A stretch of 64,000 nt of DNA. It comes from Aeromonas taiwanensis. Its GTDB lineage: Bacteria > Pseudomonadota > Gammaproteobacteria > Enterobacterales > Aeromonadaceae. Shown piece after piece: positions 1 through 9,686 of this stretch (position 1 is the first letter of the stretch; every line of letters starts with the position of its first letter). The DNA lies in NCBI RefSeq assembly GCF_000820165.1, contig NZ_CDDD01000056.1, forward strand, positions 62,001 to 126,000. Reading direction: 5' to 3'. Under the pieces are notes generated by a model. That model made no database searches, was not told the DNA's origin, and saw only the letters and a list, made by a program, of their open reading frames with translations. The position numbers and the translations under genes were made by a program.

Positions 1-425
1 TGCCGTCGATCTTCGACTACCAGCTCACCGCCAAGCACGACTCCATGTTCAACACGCCGCCCACCTACGCCTGGTATCTGGCCGGCCTGGTGTTCGAGTG
101 GCTGAAAGAGCAGGGGGGCCTGGCGGCCATGGAAGCGCGCAACAAGGAGAAGGCCGACTTCCTCTACGGCTACCTCGATCAGTCCAGCTTCTATGGCAAC
201 AAGGTGGACGCGGCCTGCCGCTCCCGCATGAACGTGCCGTTCCAGTTGAAGAACGAGGCCCTGGACAAGCTGTTCCTGGCCGAGTCGGAAGCGGCTGGCC
301 TGCTGGCGCTCAAGGGGCACCGCATCGTCGGCGGCATGCGTGCCAGCCTCTACAACGCCATGCCCCTGGAAGGGGTCAAGGCCCTGGTCAGCTTCATGGA
401 TGAGTTTGCCAAACGCCACGGTTGA
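1..425 (+). CDS. serC: Phosphoserine aminotransferase, C-terminal part (5' end outside window)
   Basis: The reading frame is open from the first base of the window and ends at a TGA at 423-425, giving about 140 residues of a family normally near 360. It reads as the C-terminal small domain of SerC, with the [21 protein letters not shown] helix region and the closing [10 protein letters not shown] segment that contacts substrate phosphate. SerC is the PLP enzyme making 3-phosphoserine from 3-phosphohydroxypyruvate in serine synthesis, and it also acts in pyridoxine synthesis. The catalytic lysine lies upstream of the window. aroA follows in the same direction, as in many gammaproteobacteria, but a strong terminator-like hairpin separates the two genes. 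Confidence 0.95.
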   Translation, partial: PSIFDYQLTAKHDSMFNTPPTYAWYLAGLVFEWLKEQGGLAAMEARNKEKADFLYGYLDQSSFYGNKVDAACRSRMNVPFQLKNEALDKLFLAESEAAGLLALKGHRIVGGMRASLYNAMPLEGVKALVSFMDEFAKRHG

Positions 426-443
426 GGCGTGTCTCCCCATTGC

Positions 444-475
444 CAGACGCCGGGGACTCCCCGGCGTCTGTTTTT
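444..475 (+). terminator. Rho-independent terminator between serC and aroA
   Basis: A perfect 12-bp stem (444-455 with 459-470, CAGACGCCGGGG arm) has a 3-nt loop and is followed by five T residues. It starts 18 bases after the serC stop. It should end or attenuate serC transcription before aroA. Confidence 0.9.
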
Positions 476-595
476 CAGGCCTATCCTGACCCCGGCGTCC
501 GGGTCCCGCAGTTGTGCCACCGCCGAACTTGCCGTGCGGGGCGCGGGCTGTTAACGTCCGGTCAGGTGATTTACTTGAGATCGTACAGGAAGTCT

Positions 596-1879
596 ATGAA
601 TTCGTTGCGTTTGGAACCCATTTCTAGCGTGGCCGGGGTAGTCAATCTGCCTGGCTCCAAGAGTGTCTCTAACCGGGCCCTGCTGCTGGCCGCCCTGGCG
701 CGCGGCACCACCCGGCTGACCAACCTGCTCGACAGCGATGACATCCGCCACATGCTGGCGGCGCTGACCCAGCTCGGCGTGAAGTACAAGCTCTCCGCCG
801 ACAAGACCGAGTGCACCGTGCACGGCCTGGGTCGCAGCTTCGCGGTGAAAGAGCCGGTCAACCTGTTCCTCGGCAACGCCGGCACCGCCATGCGCCCCCT
901 CTGCGCTGCCCTTTGCCTGGGCTCGGGCGAGTACACCCTGGGCGGCGAGCCGCGCATGGAAGAGCGCCCCATCGGCCATCTGGTGGATGCCCTGCGCGAA
1001 GCGGGTGCCCATATCCAGTATCTGAAGAAAGACGGCTATCCGCCCCTGGTGGTGGATGCCAAGGGGCTCTGGGGTGGTGACGTGCACGTGGACGGCTCCG
1101 TCTCCAGCCAGTTCCTGACGGCGTTTTTGATGGCAGCCCCCATGGCGGCCGGCGACACCCGCATCCACATCAAGGGTGAGCTGGTCTCCAAGCCCTACAT
1201 CGACATCACCCTGCACATCATGAAGCAGTTCGGGGTGGTCATCGAGCACGACGACTACAAGGTGTTCTACATCAAGGGCAACCAGACCTATGTCAGCCCG
1301 GGCGACTTCCTGGTGGAAGGGGATGCCTCCAGCGCCTCCTACTTCCTCGCGGCGGGGGCCATCAAGGGCAAGGTGCGGGTCACCGGCATCGGCAAGCACA
1401 GCATCCAGGGGGACATCCACTTCGCCGACGTGCTGGAGAAGATGGGCGCCCGCATCACCTGGGGTGACGACTTCATCGAGGCGGAGCAGGGGCCGCTCAA
1501 GGGCATCGACATGGACATGAACCACATCCCGGATGCGGCCATGACCATCGCCACCACGGCGCTGTTTGCCAAGGGGACCACCTCCATTCGCAACATCTAC
1601 AACTGGCGCGTGAAGGAGACCGACCGCCTGCACGCCATGGCGACCGAGCTGCGCAAGCTGGGTGTGGAGGTGGAGGAGGGGCACGACTTCATCACCGTCA
1701 CCCCGCCAGAGCAGCTCAAGCATGCGGCCATCGACACCTACAACGATCACCGCATCGCCATGTGCTTCTCCCTGGTGGCGCTGTCGGACACCCCGGTCAC
1801 CATCAATGATCCGGGTTGTACCTCCAAGACCTTCCCGGACTACTTCGACAAACTGGCCAGTATCAGCCAGGCCGTTTAA
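596..1879 (+). CDS. aroA: 3-phosphoshikimate 1-carboxyvinyltransferase (EPSP synthase)
   Basis: AroA joins shikimate-3-phosphate and phosphoenolpyruvate to make EPSP, the sixth step of the shikimate pathway. The ATG at 596 has AGGA at 587-590 and gives 427 residues, the usual length of the E. coli type enzyme. The PEP/S3P binding region [10 protein letters not shown] lies at about residues 19-28, the glyphosate-contact loop [13 protein letters not shown] at 90-102, and DGSVSSQF near 165. The catalytic Asp region (PDAAMT) and the C-terminal NDHRIAM are also present. The 96-97 Gly-Asn context is that of a class I enzyme. The frame is open upstream to 422, but that part crosses the terminator and lacks family similarity. 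A terminator follows the stop. Confidence 0.97.
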   Translation: MNSLRLEPISSVAGVVNLPGSKSVSNRALLLAALARGTTRLTNLLDSDDIRHMLAALTQLGVKYKLSADKTECTVHGLGRSFAVKEPVNLFLGNAGTAMRPLCAALCLGSGEYTLGGEPRMEERPIGHLVDALREAGAHIQYLKKDGYPPLVVDAKGLWGGDVHVDGSVSSQFLTAFLMAAPMAAGDTRIHIKGELVSKPYIDITLHIMKQFGVVIEHDDYKVFYIKGNQTYVSPGDFLVEGDASSASYFLAAGAIKGKVRVTGIGKHSIQGDIHFADVLEKMGARITWGDDFIEAEQGPLKGIDMDMNHIPDAAMTIATTALFAKGTTSIRNIYNWRVKETDRLHAMATELRKLGVEVEEGHDFITVTPPEQLKHAAIDTYNDHRIAMCFSLVALSDTPVTINDPGCTSKTFPDYFDKLASISQAV

Positions 1880-1887
1880 GCCCGTCG

Positions 1888-1911
1888 GGCCCGCCTTGGT
1901 GCGGGCCTTTT
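1888..1911 (+). terminator. Terminator after aroA
   Basis: GGCCCGC at 1888-1894 pairs with GCGGGCC at 1901-1907 and TTTT follows. It lies 8 bases after the aroA stop. Confidence 0.8.
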
Positions 1912-1996
1912 CGTTTCTGCTCCCTGCCTCCTTCCGACCGCTTAGCAGCATTGTTTAAACTTGCAAGGTCGCGTAACAAAATTCTTTTAATGAGGA

Positions 1997-2014
1997 TGTA
2001 ATTTTCTATTTACA
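1997..2014 (+). promoter_or_regulatory. TyrR-type box upstream of aroG
   Basis: TGTAAT-N6-TTTACA matches the TyrR strong-box consensus TGTAAA-N6-TTTACA with a single mismatch. It lies 64 bases before the aroG start. An AT-rich stretch with possible promoter elements (TTGCAA near 1961, TTTTAAT near 1985) sits just upstream, so binding here would be expected to block initiation. E. coli aroG is known to be repressed by TyrR with phenylalanine. The assignment is by motif only. Confidence 0.65.
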
Positions 2015-2077
2015 CCGTCCCGGCAGAGGGCTAGATTGGGATCTCTTCATCGCAGTCATCTAGCAGGAAACTTGGTC

Positions 2078-3133
2078 ATGCAGCATCAAACCGACGACGT
2101 ACGTATCAGTGAAATCAAAGAGTTATTGCCCCCGGTTGCGGTGCTTGAGAAGTTTCCGGCGACCGAGACCGCATCAAATACCGTGTTTGAATCCCGTCAG
2201 GCCATTCACAACATCCTGGCCGGTGAGGATCAGCGCCTGCTGGTGGTGATCGGCCCCTGCTCCATCCACGATCCGGTTGCCGCCCTGGAATACGGCAAGC
2301 GCCTCAAGGTGCTGCGCGACGAGCTGAAAGATCAGCTGGAGATAGTGATGCGGGTCTACTTCGAGAAGCCGCGCACCACGGTGGGCTGGAAGGGGCTCAT
2401 CAACGACCCTTACCTCGACAACAGCTGCCAGATCAACGACGGCCTGCGCCTGGGGCGCAAGCTCCTGCTGGATCTCAATGACATGGGGCTGCCGACCGCC
2501 TCCGAATTCCTCGACATGATCACCCCGCAATATGTGGCGGATCTGATGAGCTGGGGGGCCATCGGCGCCCGCACTACCGAGTCCCAGGTACACCGCGAGC
2601 TGGCCTCCGGTCTCTCCTGCCCGGTGGGCTTCAAGAACGGCACCGATGGCACCATCAAGGTGGCCATCGATGCCATCGGCGCCGCCAGCGCACCGCACCA
2701 CTTCCTGTCGGTGACCAAGTACGGTCACTCCGCCATCGTCTCGACCGCCGGCAACCCGGATTGTCACATCATCCTGCGCGGCGGCCGCGAGCCGAACTAC
2801 AGCGCCGCCCACGTGGGTGAGGTGGTGAAGGGGCTGGAGAAGGCCGGTCTGCCCCAGAAGGTGATGATCGACTTCAGCCACGCCAACAGCAGCAAGCAGT
2901 TCAAGAACCAGATGCTGGTGGCCGAGGATGTGGCCGGTCAGCTGCGCGCCGGCAGCAAGGCGGTGTTCGGCGTCATGGTAGAGAGCCACCTGGTGGAAGG
3001 GCGTCAGGATCTGGTGGACGGGTGCGAACTCACCTTCGGTCAGAGCATCACCGATGCCTGCATCGGCTGGGCCGATACCGAAGTGTTGCTGCGCAACCTG
3101 GCCGATGCGGTGGCCACCCGCAACGCACTCTGA
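2078..3133 (+). CDS. aroG: 3-deoxy-7-phosphoheptulonate (DAHP) synthase, AroG type
   Basis: This enzyme condenses PEP and erythrose-4-phosphate to DAHP, the first committed step of aromatic amino acid synthesis. The ATG at 2078 follows AGGAAA (2065-2070) and gives 351 residues, the size of E. coli AroG. Identity by eye is highest to the phenylalanine-sensitive AroG isozyme (DDxRIxEIKELLPPVA start). Diagnostic segments are GPCSIHDP near residue 58, EKPRTTVGWKGL near 95, GARTTESQVHRELASGLS near 160 and the metal-site IDFSHANSSKQ near 265. An in-frame extension upstream to 2036 is unlikely. A shared terminator separates it from the convergent membrane gene. Phenylalanine feedback is inferred from the family. 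Confidence 0.96.
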   Translation: MQHQTDDVRISEIKELLPPVAVLEKFPATETASNTVFESRQAIHNILAGEDQRLLVVIGPCSIHDPVAALEYGKRLKVLRDELKDQLEIVMRVYFEKPRTTVGWKGLINDPYLDNSCQINDGLRLGRKLLLDLNDMGLPTASEFLDMITPQYVADLMSWGAIGARTTESQVHRELASGLSCPVGFKNGTDGTIKVAIDAIGAASAPHHFLSVTKYGHSAIVSTAGNPDCHIILRGGREPNYSAAHVGEVVKGLEKAGLPQKVMIDFSHANSSKQFKNQMLVAEDVAGQLRAGSKAVFGVMVESHLVEGRQDLVDGCELTFGQSITDACIGWADTEVLLRNLADAVATRNAL

Positions 3134-3169
3134 GCCTATGGGCGGTGCGCCCAGGCAATGAACACAATA

Positions 3170-3198
3170 AAAAAGCGCGACCCGGGGTCGCGCTTTTT
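3170..3198. terminator. Bidirectional terminator between aroG and the TerC-family gene
   Basis: AAAAAGCGCGACC pairs with GGTCGCGCTTTTT, with A and T tracts on the two sides, so it can terminate both converging transcripts. Confidence 0.9.
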
Positions 3199-3219
3199 GT
3201 TGGCTCTTGAAGAGGGGGC

Positions 3220-3942
3220 TTACTTGGCCCGCTCCTGGTGGCCACGCAGGCGGATGTTGATCATCTCCACCACCAGCGAGAAGGCCATGGCGAAGTAGAT
3301 GTAACCCTTCGGAATGTGCAGATCCAGCCCCTCGGCCATGAGGGCAACCCCGACCAGAATGAGGAAGGAGAGGGCCAGCATCTTGATGGTGGGGTGGGTG
3401 TCGACGAAATCGCCGATCGCCTTGGCGGCAAACATCATGACGCCCACGGCGATGACGATGGCCAGCACCATGACGGGCACGTGATCCGCCATGCCGACCG
3501 CGGTGATGACGGAGTCCAGGCTGAAGATGATGTCGAGGATGGCGATCTGCAGCAGGGTCGACAGGAAGCCGGCGGTCTTGCTCACCGTGCTCTGCTCATC
3601 GGCGGCCCCTTCCAGGCTCTGGTGGATTTCGTGGGTACTCTTGGCGATGAGGAACAGGCCCCCCACCAGCAGGATCAGGTCCCGTCCCGAGATGGCTTCC
3701 CCCAGCACGCTGAACAGCGGCTCGGTGAGGCGCATCACCCAGGCGAGCGACAGCAGCAGCAGGATGCGGGTACCCATGGCGAGGCCGAGTCCCAGGATGC
3801 GCGCCTTCTGGCGTTGTGCTTCCGGCAGTCGCCCCACCAGGATGGAGATGAAGATGATGTTGTCGATACCCAGCACGATCTCGAGCAGGGTCAGGGTGGC
3901 GAGCGCGACCCAGGCGGAGGGGTCCGCAATCCATTCCAGCAT
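3220..3942 (-). CDS. TerC-family integral membrane protein (YgdQ-like)
   Basis: A 240-residue polytopic inner-membrane protein of the TerC family, closest in my memory to E. coli YgdQ. The conserved charged motif LLEIVLGIDNIIF lies within the first membrane span (about residues 18-30), and a second acidic motif FSLDSVITAVG lies near 145. These aspartates inside spans are typical of the family, which is linked to metal ion export (manganese, calcium) and tellurite resistance. About seven hydrophobic spans are visible. The start at 3942 (MLEWIADPS) has AAGG seven bases upstream; an alternative ATG at 3963 adds seven residues. It converges with aroG. The substrate is not known from sequence. Confidence 0.85.
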   Translation of the reverse strand: MLEWIADPSAWVALATLTLLEIVLGIDNIIFISILVGRLPEAQRQKARILGLGLAMGTRILLLLSLAWVMRLTEPLFSVLGEAISGRDLILLVGGLFLIAKSTHEIHQSLEGAADEQSTVSKTAGFLSTLLQIAILDIIFSLDSVITAVGMADHVPVMVLAIVIAVGVMMFAAKAIGDFVDTHPTIKMLALSFLILVGVALMAEGLDLHIPKGYIYFAMAFSLVVEMINIRLRGHQERAK

Positions 3943-4059
3943 GATTGAACCTTGGTTGAACATTGGTTGAGGTTGAAGTCGCGCATTTTAGCAGGGGGTC
4001 ATGGCTTGTCCCAGTGGCGGGAAAAGATAAAAATGGCGACCGGTCAACGGGAGGACAAC

Positions 4060-5175
4060 ATGTTTCGATTAGGGCTTATCATCAACCCCATCGCCGGTAT
4101 CGGCGGGGCCGTCGGTCTCAAGGGCAGCGACGGCAGGGTGGCCGAAGCGCTGGCACGAGGGGCCGTGGCCAGGTCTCGGGAGCGGGCCCGTCAGGCGCTG
4201 GCGCCCCTGTGCGAGCTGACCACGCCGTTCGAGCTGCTGACGGTGGCCGGGGAGATGGGGGCCGACCTTGCCGCCGAGCTGGCGCTGCCCCACCGCATCG
4301 TTCATCAACCCGCCGCAGTGCAGACGAGCGCCGAGGACACCCGTGCCGCCGCCCTGGCCCTGCGCGATGCCGGGGTGGATCTGCTGCTCTTTGCCGGCGG
4401 CGACGGCACAGCCCGTGACATCTGCGCCGCCGTGGGGGAGTCCTGCCACGTGCTCGGCATTCCGGCGGGGTGCAAGATCCACTCCGGGGTCTACGGGGTG
4501 ACGCCGGCGGCGAGCGGCCGGGTGGCGGCCAGGATGATCGCCGGCGAGCTCCTGAGCCTGGTGGATGCGGAGGTGATGGACATCGACGAAGAGGCGTTTC
4601 GGGCAGGCAAGGTCCGTGCCCGCCATTACGGCCAGCTCCTGGTGCCCGGGGATCTGCGCTATGTACAGGCGGTCAAGCAGGGGGGCAAGGAGTCCGAGGA
4701 GCTGGTGCTGGCGGATCTCGCCGCCGGCGTGGTGGAGCAGATGGAACCCGATACCCTCTACCTGATGGGGTCGGGGAGCACGGTGGCGGCCTGCATGGCG
4801 GAGCTCGGTCTCGAAAATACATTGCTCGGTGTGGATCTGGTGGAAAATGGCCGGCTTATCGGGCAGGATCTGTCCGCCGCCGAGATCCTGACCCGGATCC
4901 GCGGCCGTCGCTGCCGGCTGATCATCACCCTGATCGGCGGTCAGGGACATCTGTTCGGGCGCGGAAATCAGCAATTGAGTCCAGACGTGATCCGGGCCGT
5001 CGGGCGAGAGCATATCCAGGTGCTCGCCACCAAGACCAAGCTGGCGGCACTAGAAGGCCGTCCACTGCTGGTGGATACCGACGATCCTGCACTGAACCGG
5101 TCGTTAAGTGGTTATCTGCGCATAACCACGGGATACAAGGACCAGGTCATCTACCCGGTGGCCAACCCGGAATAG
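4060..5175 (+). CDS. ATP-NAD kinase family protein (COG3199 type)
   Basis: A 371-residue protein of the NAD-kinase superfamily, of the long COG3199 branch distinct from NadK. The N-terminal LGLIINPIAGIGG is the nucleotide-binding opening strand, and FAGGDGTARD near residues 111-120 is the GGDG motif that contacts ATP/NAD in this fold. The PAGCKIHSGVYG segment (near 133) and a glycine-rich ITLIGGQGHLFGRGNQQ near 290 complete the pattern. The ATG at 4060 is preceded by GGGAGGA at 4049-4055. Whether it phosphorylates NAD or another polyol/nucleotide is not established for the branch. A hairpin follows and then yfcL, in the same direction. Confidence 0.82.
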   Translation: MFRLGLIINPIAGIGGAVGLKGSDGRVAEALARGAVARSRERARQALAPLCELTTPFELLTVAGEMGADLAAELALPHRIVHQPAAVQTSAEDTRAAALALRDAGVDLLLFAGGDGTARDICAAVGESCHVLGIPAGCKIHSGVYGVTPAASGRVAARMIAGELLSLVDAEVMDIDEEAFRAGKVRARHYGQLLVPGDLRYVQAVKQGGKESEELVLADLAAGVVEQMEPDTLYLMGSGSTVAACMAELGLENTLLGVDLVENGRLIGQDLSAAEILTRIRGRRCRLIITLIGGQGHLFGRGNQQLSPDVIRAVGREHIQVLATKTKLAALEGRPLLVDTDDPALNRSLSGYLRITTGYKDQVIYPVANPE

Positions 5176-5210
5176 GACATCAAGGATGCGGCTGGCCTGG
5201 CGCCAGAGAG

Positions 5211-5231
5211 CCGCGATCAACCGGATCGCGG
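5211..5231 (+). terminator. Possible weak terminator hairpin after the NAD-kinase-like gene
   Basis: CCGCGATC (5211-5218) pairs with GATCGCGG (5224-5231). A run of T residues occurs about 16 bases further on, too far for a classical terminator. It may only stabilise RNA. Confidence 0.4.
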
Positions 5232-5283
5232 TTCCACTCCCCCGAATTTTTTGCCGGCAACCCCGGAAATGAGGCTGCGTTAA

Positions 5284-5562
5284 ATGACGATTCACGATTT
5301 TGAACACAAGTTGTTGGGACTGATCGACGCCATGGTCGCCACGGCCAGCGAAGACGAACTGTTTGCGGGCGGCTATCTGCGTGGCCATATCTCGCTGGCG
5401 GTCGCCCGGGCCGAGCTGGAGGGCAAGACCCTGGTGCGGGACGTGAAGAGCTATGTGCTGCGCAGCCTGAACGAGGCCATCCTGCAGGGAGAGCTCTCGG
5501 AGCAGGACGAGGCCCTGGTGCAGGAGATGTGGAAGCGTCTGCAGCAAGAGGCGGAAGCTTGA
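5284..5562 (+). CDS. yfcL: YfcL family protein
   Basis: A 92-residue acidic protein matching the small YfcL family by length and layout: an N-terminal FExxLLxLIDxMV helix, the SEDELFAGGYLRGHISLA core, and the C-terminal ALVQEMWKRLQQ helix. In enterobacteria yfcL is usually near aroC and mnmC. No catalytic motif is visible and the function is unknown. The start at 5284 has only weak GAGG upstream (5271-5274). It is read in the same direction as its neighbours, with about 100 bases on each side. Confidence 0.8.
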   Translation: MTIHDFEHKLLGLIDAMVATASEDELFAGGYLRGHISLAVARAELEGKTLVRDVKSYVLRSLNEAILQGELSEQDEALVQEMWKRLQQEAEA

Positions 5563-5661
5563 TCCCATTCGCAGTTCAAACACAAGTTTAAGTATTCTGC
5601 TTCCCTGAGTGTTATCAAAAGGTTAATAATGAGGCTCGCCTTTTGTTTCAGGGATTAAACC

Positions 5662-7326
<1,665 letters not shown>

Positions 7327-7352
7327 GAGGGGACTGGGTTGCAAGACAGATG

Positions 7353-7381
7353 AAAAAGGGGAGCCGATGGCTCCCCTTTTT
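7353..7381. terminator. Bidirectional terminator between the ligase gene and cdd
   Basis: AAAAAGGGGAGCC (7353-7365) pairs perfectly with GGCTCCCCTTTTT (7369-7381) around a 3-nt loop, with A and T tracts for either direction. Confidence 0.9.
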
Positions 7382-7398
7382 ATGGTCGTTGCACGGCG

Positions 7399-8280
7399 TT
7401 AGACGGCGTTGTATTCCAGTTCGACCGAGCCCAGGGCCCTCAGGGTGGACTGGGCGGAGTCCCGTTGGCTGATCTGGCCATCCTTGCTCTCCAGCAGCAC
7501 GGCGCGGCGGACGGTGGCGAGATCCTCGCCATTCAGCACCGCATGGGCGCAGGCCATCTGCATGGGGGGGAGGCTCGGGTTGAAGGCGGCGTTCTCGGCG
7601 TAGCGACCGCAGAAAATGCGGCCATCTTCGAACTGCAGCGCCACCGCGGCATAGCCCTGACTGTAGGGGGCATAGCTCTGGCGGGCGGCGGCGAGCGCGG
7701 CCTGCCACAAGGGGTCGTCGCTCTCGAGCACCAGCTCGTCGTGGGCCTGGGGGCTCATCAGGGCGTCCGTGATCTCGAGATCGGCGGGGCCGAAGGAGTG
7801 AGGCAGGAAGGCCTGCAGCTCGCTCAAGTCGTCCGGCAGGGAGACCTTGAGCGTCTTGGCGGTGCTCAGTTCGTTCATGAACTGGCGGCAGTGGCCACAG
7901 GGGGTGTAGTTGACGGTGATCTCGGAGATCCCGGTCTCGCCGCCGAGCCAGGCGTTGGAGATGGCGGACTGCTCGGCGTGCACCGAGTGGAACAGCCCCT
8001 GGCCTGCGAACTCCATGTTGGCGCCGAAGTACCAGGTGCCGCTCAGGCCGCAGGCGATGGCACCGACGAAGAATTTGGAGATGGGGGCGACCGAGCAGGC
8101 GGCCGCCAGTGGCAGCAGGGCCAGGCGCAGGGCCCTGTCATCCAGCCCGGTGGCGGCTTTCAGGGTCGCCACCTGTGCGGGGGTGAAACGGGCCTGGAAA
8201 TCGTCCCCCAGCATGGGGCGCAGGGCGTCCTGGAGCGGGGCAGAAAGGGTCTCGAATGGCTTGGCAAAGCGGGGATGCAT
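7399..8280 (-). CDS. cdd: Cytidine deaminase (two-domain enterobacterial type)
   Basis: Converts cytidine and deoxycytidine to uridine and deoxyuridine in pyrimidine salvage. At 293 residues it matches the long homodimeric E. coli enzyme (294), with an active N-terminal deaminase domain and a degenerate C-terminal copy. The zinc site is intact: HAEQSAI near residue 103 supplies His and the proton-shuttling Glu, and PCGHCRQFMNEL near 129 supplies the two Cys. The substrate-binding NMEF lies just before. The start codon is the ATG at 8278-8280 on the minus strand. A CRP-like palindrome lies about 65 bases upstream, in line with the known CRP control of cdd in E. coli. Confidence 0.96.
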   Translation of the reverse strand: MHPRFAKPFETLSAPLQDALRPMLGDDFQARFTPAQVATLKAATGLDDRALRLALLPLAAACSVAPISKFFVGAIACGLSGTWYFGANMEFAGQGLFHSVHAEQSAISNAWLGGETGISEITVNYTPCGHCRQFMNELSTAKTLKVSLPDDLSELQAFLPHSFGPADLEITDALMSPQAHDELVLESDDPLWQAALAAARQSYAPYSQGYAAVALQFEDGRIFCGRYAENAAFNPSLPPMQMACAHAVLNGEDLATVRRAVLLESKDGQISQRDSAQSTLRALGSVELEYNAV

Positions 8281-8337
8281 ACTGTGTCCTCAAAGGCCAA
8301 TTGGGGGGCCATTGTAGGGAGCAAGCGCGGTGAAATA

Positions 8338-8353
8338 TGTGAGCGCGCTCACG
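8338..8353 (-). promoter_or_regulatory. CRP-like site upstream of cdd
   Basis: TGTGA-GCGCGC-TCACG is a near-perfect match to the CRP core TGTGA-N6-TCACA (one mismatch), with A/T flanks on one side. Its centre is about 65 bases upstream of the cdd start codon. The next gene on the other side (8515) also points left, so cdd is the only likely target. Confidence 0.65.
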
Positions 8354-8476
8354 CCTTGATGGGCAAAGAGCCGGGGATGGTAAAGGAAACGTTTGTCTTT
8401 CGCAATCTGTGCGCGGGCTCGCAGCGTGACGGGACCGTCGGTGTCGCCTGGGTATGATTGAAGAGGGAAGGAAGGT

Positions 8477-8499
8477 GCCATGGCCCAGAGGGCCATGGC
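8477..8499 (-). terminator. Hairpin downstream of yohK
   Basis: GCCATGGCCC (8477-8486) pairs with GGGCCATGGC (8490-8499). Read on the minus strand it is followed by a pyrimidine-rich stretch, so it is a plausible terminator of the yohJ-yohK pair. Confidence 0.5.
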
Positions 8500-8514
8500 C
8501 GGGTGTCCCGAGGC

Positions 8515-9201
8515 TCAGGTCAGCCAGTGGTAGAGGGCGAACAGCAGGGGGGCGACGGCGGCGGTCAGCACGCCGCACACCACCATGGCGAGCGACGAGA
8601 AGGCCCCCTGGGTGATCCCCTGTTCGGCGGAGGCGGCGGTGCCGATGGCGTGGGCGCAGGCCCCCATGGCGAGCCCCTGGGCCTCGGGGTCGGTCACCCG
8701 CATCAGCCGGAGCAGGGGAAAGCCCACCAGGGCCCCCAGGATCCCCACTACCACCACCACGGCGGCGGCGATGGCGGGAATGCCGCCCAGGGACTGGCTG
8801 ACGCTCATGGCGAGGGGGGTGGTGATGGACTTGGTGGCGATGGAGGCCAGCAGCGCCGGATCCGCCCCCATCAGGTGCCCGATACCCAGGGTGGTGCAGA
8901 CCGAGATGAATACCGCGCTGAGGGTGCAGATCAGAATGGGCTTGAGCTTGTCCCGGATCTGGCGCGCCTGCTGGTAGAGGGGCAGGGCCAGGGCCACCAC
9001 GGCCGGCTCCAGCAGGGCGGTGAGGGGGGCAGTGCCCCCTTGGTACTGATCCAGCGGCAGATCCAGCCAGAGCAGCAGGCCTATGATGGCGGCGGTGGGG
9101 ATCAGCACGGGGTTGATGACGGGCCAGGGGAGGCGACGATAGAGGGCCCGGGTCATGAAATAGAGCGCCAGGGTCAGGGGCAGGGCAAACCAGAACATCA
9201 T
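8515..9201 (-). CDS. yohK: LrgB/YohK-family membrane protein
   Basis: A 228-residue polytopic membrane protein of the LrgB/CidB/YohK family. It shows the family blocks LLEPAVVALALPLYQQARQIR near residue 85, ATKSITTPLAMSVSQSLGG near 125 and GLAMGACAHAIGTAASAEQG near 180. Six or so hydrophobic spans are visible. Family members have been tied to murein hydrolase control, programmed lysis and pyruvate or glycolate export; the role in gammaproteobacteria is unsettled. It overlaps the upstream yohJ by 4 bases (ATGA), so the two are translated together. Confidence 0.85.
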   Translation of the reverse strand: MMFWFALPLTLALYFMTRALYRRLPWPVINPVLIPTAAIIGLLLWLDLPLDQYQGGTAPLTALLEPAVVALALPLYQQARQIRDKLKPILICTLSAVFISVCTTLGIGHLMGADPALLASIATKSITTPLAMSVSQSLGGIPAIAAAVVVVVGILGALVGFPLLRLMRVTDPEAQGLAMGACAHAIGTAASAEQGITQGAFSSLAMVVCGVLTAAVAPLLFALYHWLT

Positions 9202-9557
9202 GGCTTGTTCATCCTTTGATAGAGGTGGCCGACCGCACCCAGAATGAGCACGATGCCGAGCACGACGCAGAGCATGATGAGGCCGAAGGATTGGCGCAGG
9301 GGCTCGAGCCAGGCCACCAGGCCGACCGCCACCGGCACGAACAGCACCCCCATGTGGCGCAGCAGCAGGCCACCCCCCAGCTCGACCCAGGAGAAACGGA
9401 CCAGCTGCAGGGAGAGCAGCACGAACAGCAGCAGCATGCCGAGGATGCTGCCGGGGAAGGCGAAAGGCAGGATGGCGGCCAGGGCCTTGCCCGCCAGCAG
9501 GCAGGCGATGATGACCAGAAAATCACGAAGGTAGAGCAGAGTGCGTCGGAGCAGCAC
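9198..9557 (-). CDS. yohJ: LrgA/YohJ-family membrane protein (holin-like)
   Basis: A 119-residue protein with four hydrophobic spans and the LrgA signature FPGSILGMLLLFVLL near residue 33. I placed the start at a GTG (9555-9557) because GATGAGG lies five bases upstream and family members begin just before the first span. The frame stays open upstream to 9674, but that stretch is Cys/Pro-rich and unlike the family. LrgA-type proteins resemble phage holins in topology and work with LrgB partners, here the overlapping yohK. It is divergent from the GH36 gene. Confidence 0.8.
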   Translation of the reverse strand: MLLRRTLLYLRDFLVIIACLLAGKALAAILPFAFPGSILGMLLLFVLLSLQLVRFSWVELGGGLLLRHMGVLFVPVAVGLVAWLEPLRQSFGLIMLCVVLGIVLILGAVGHLYQRMNKP

Positions 9558-9686
9558 GGGGGCCTCATCTTGGCAACTGTGAGCGAGGTCGCAGTTTAAC
9601 AGGCACGGGGGGCACGGAACAGGGTCAACTGGCCCGCAGGGGATACAATGGCGCTTCCCGTCGTTCCCCCACAAGTAGGAGATCCC

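Noticed and set aside
422-595. Extended N-terminus of AroA from 422
   Set aside because: It would run through the serC terminator and is not family-like; the ATG at 596 has AGGA and gives the usual length.
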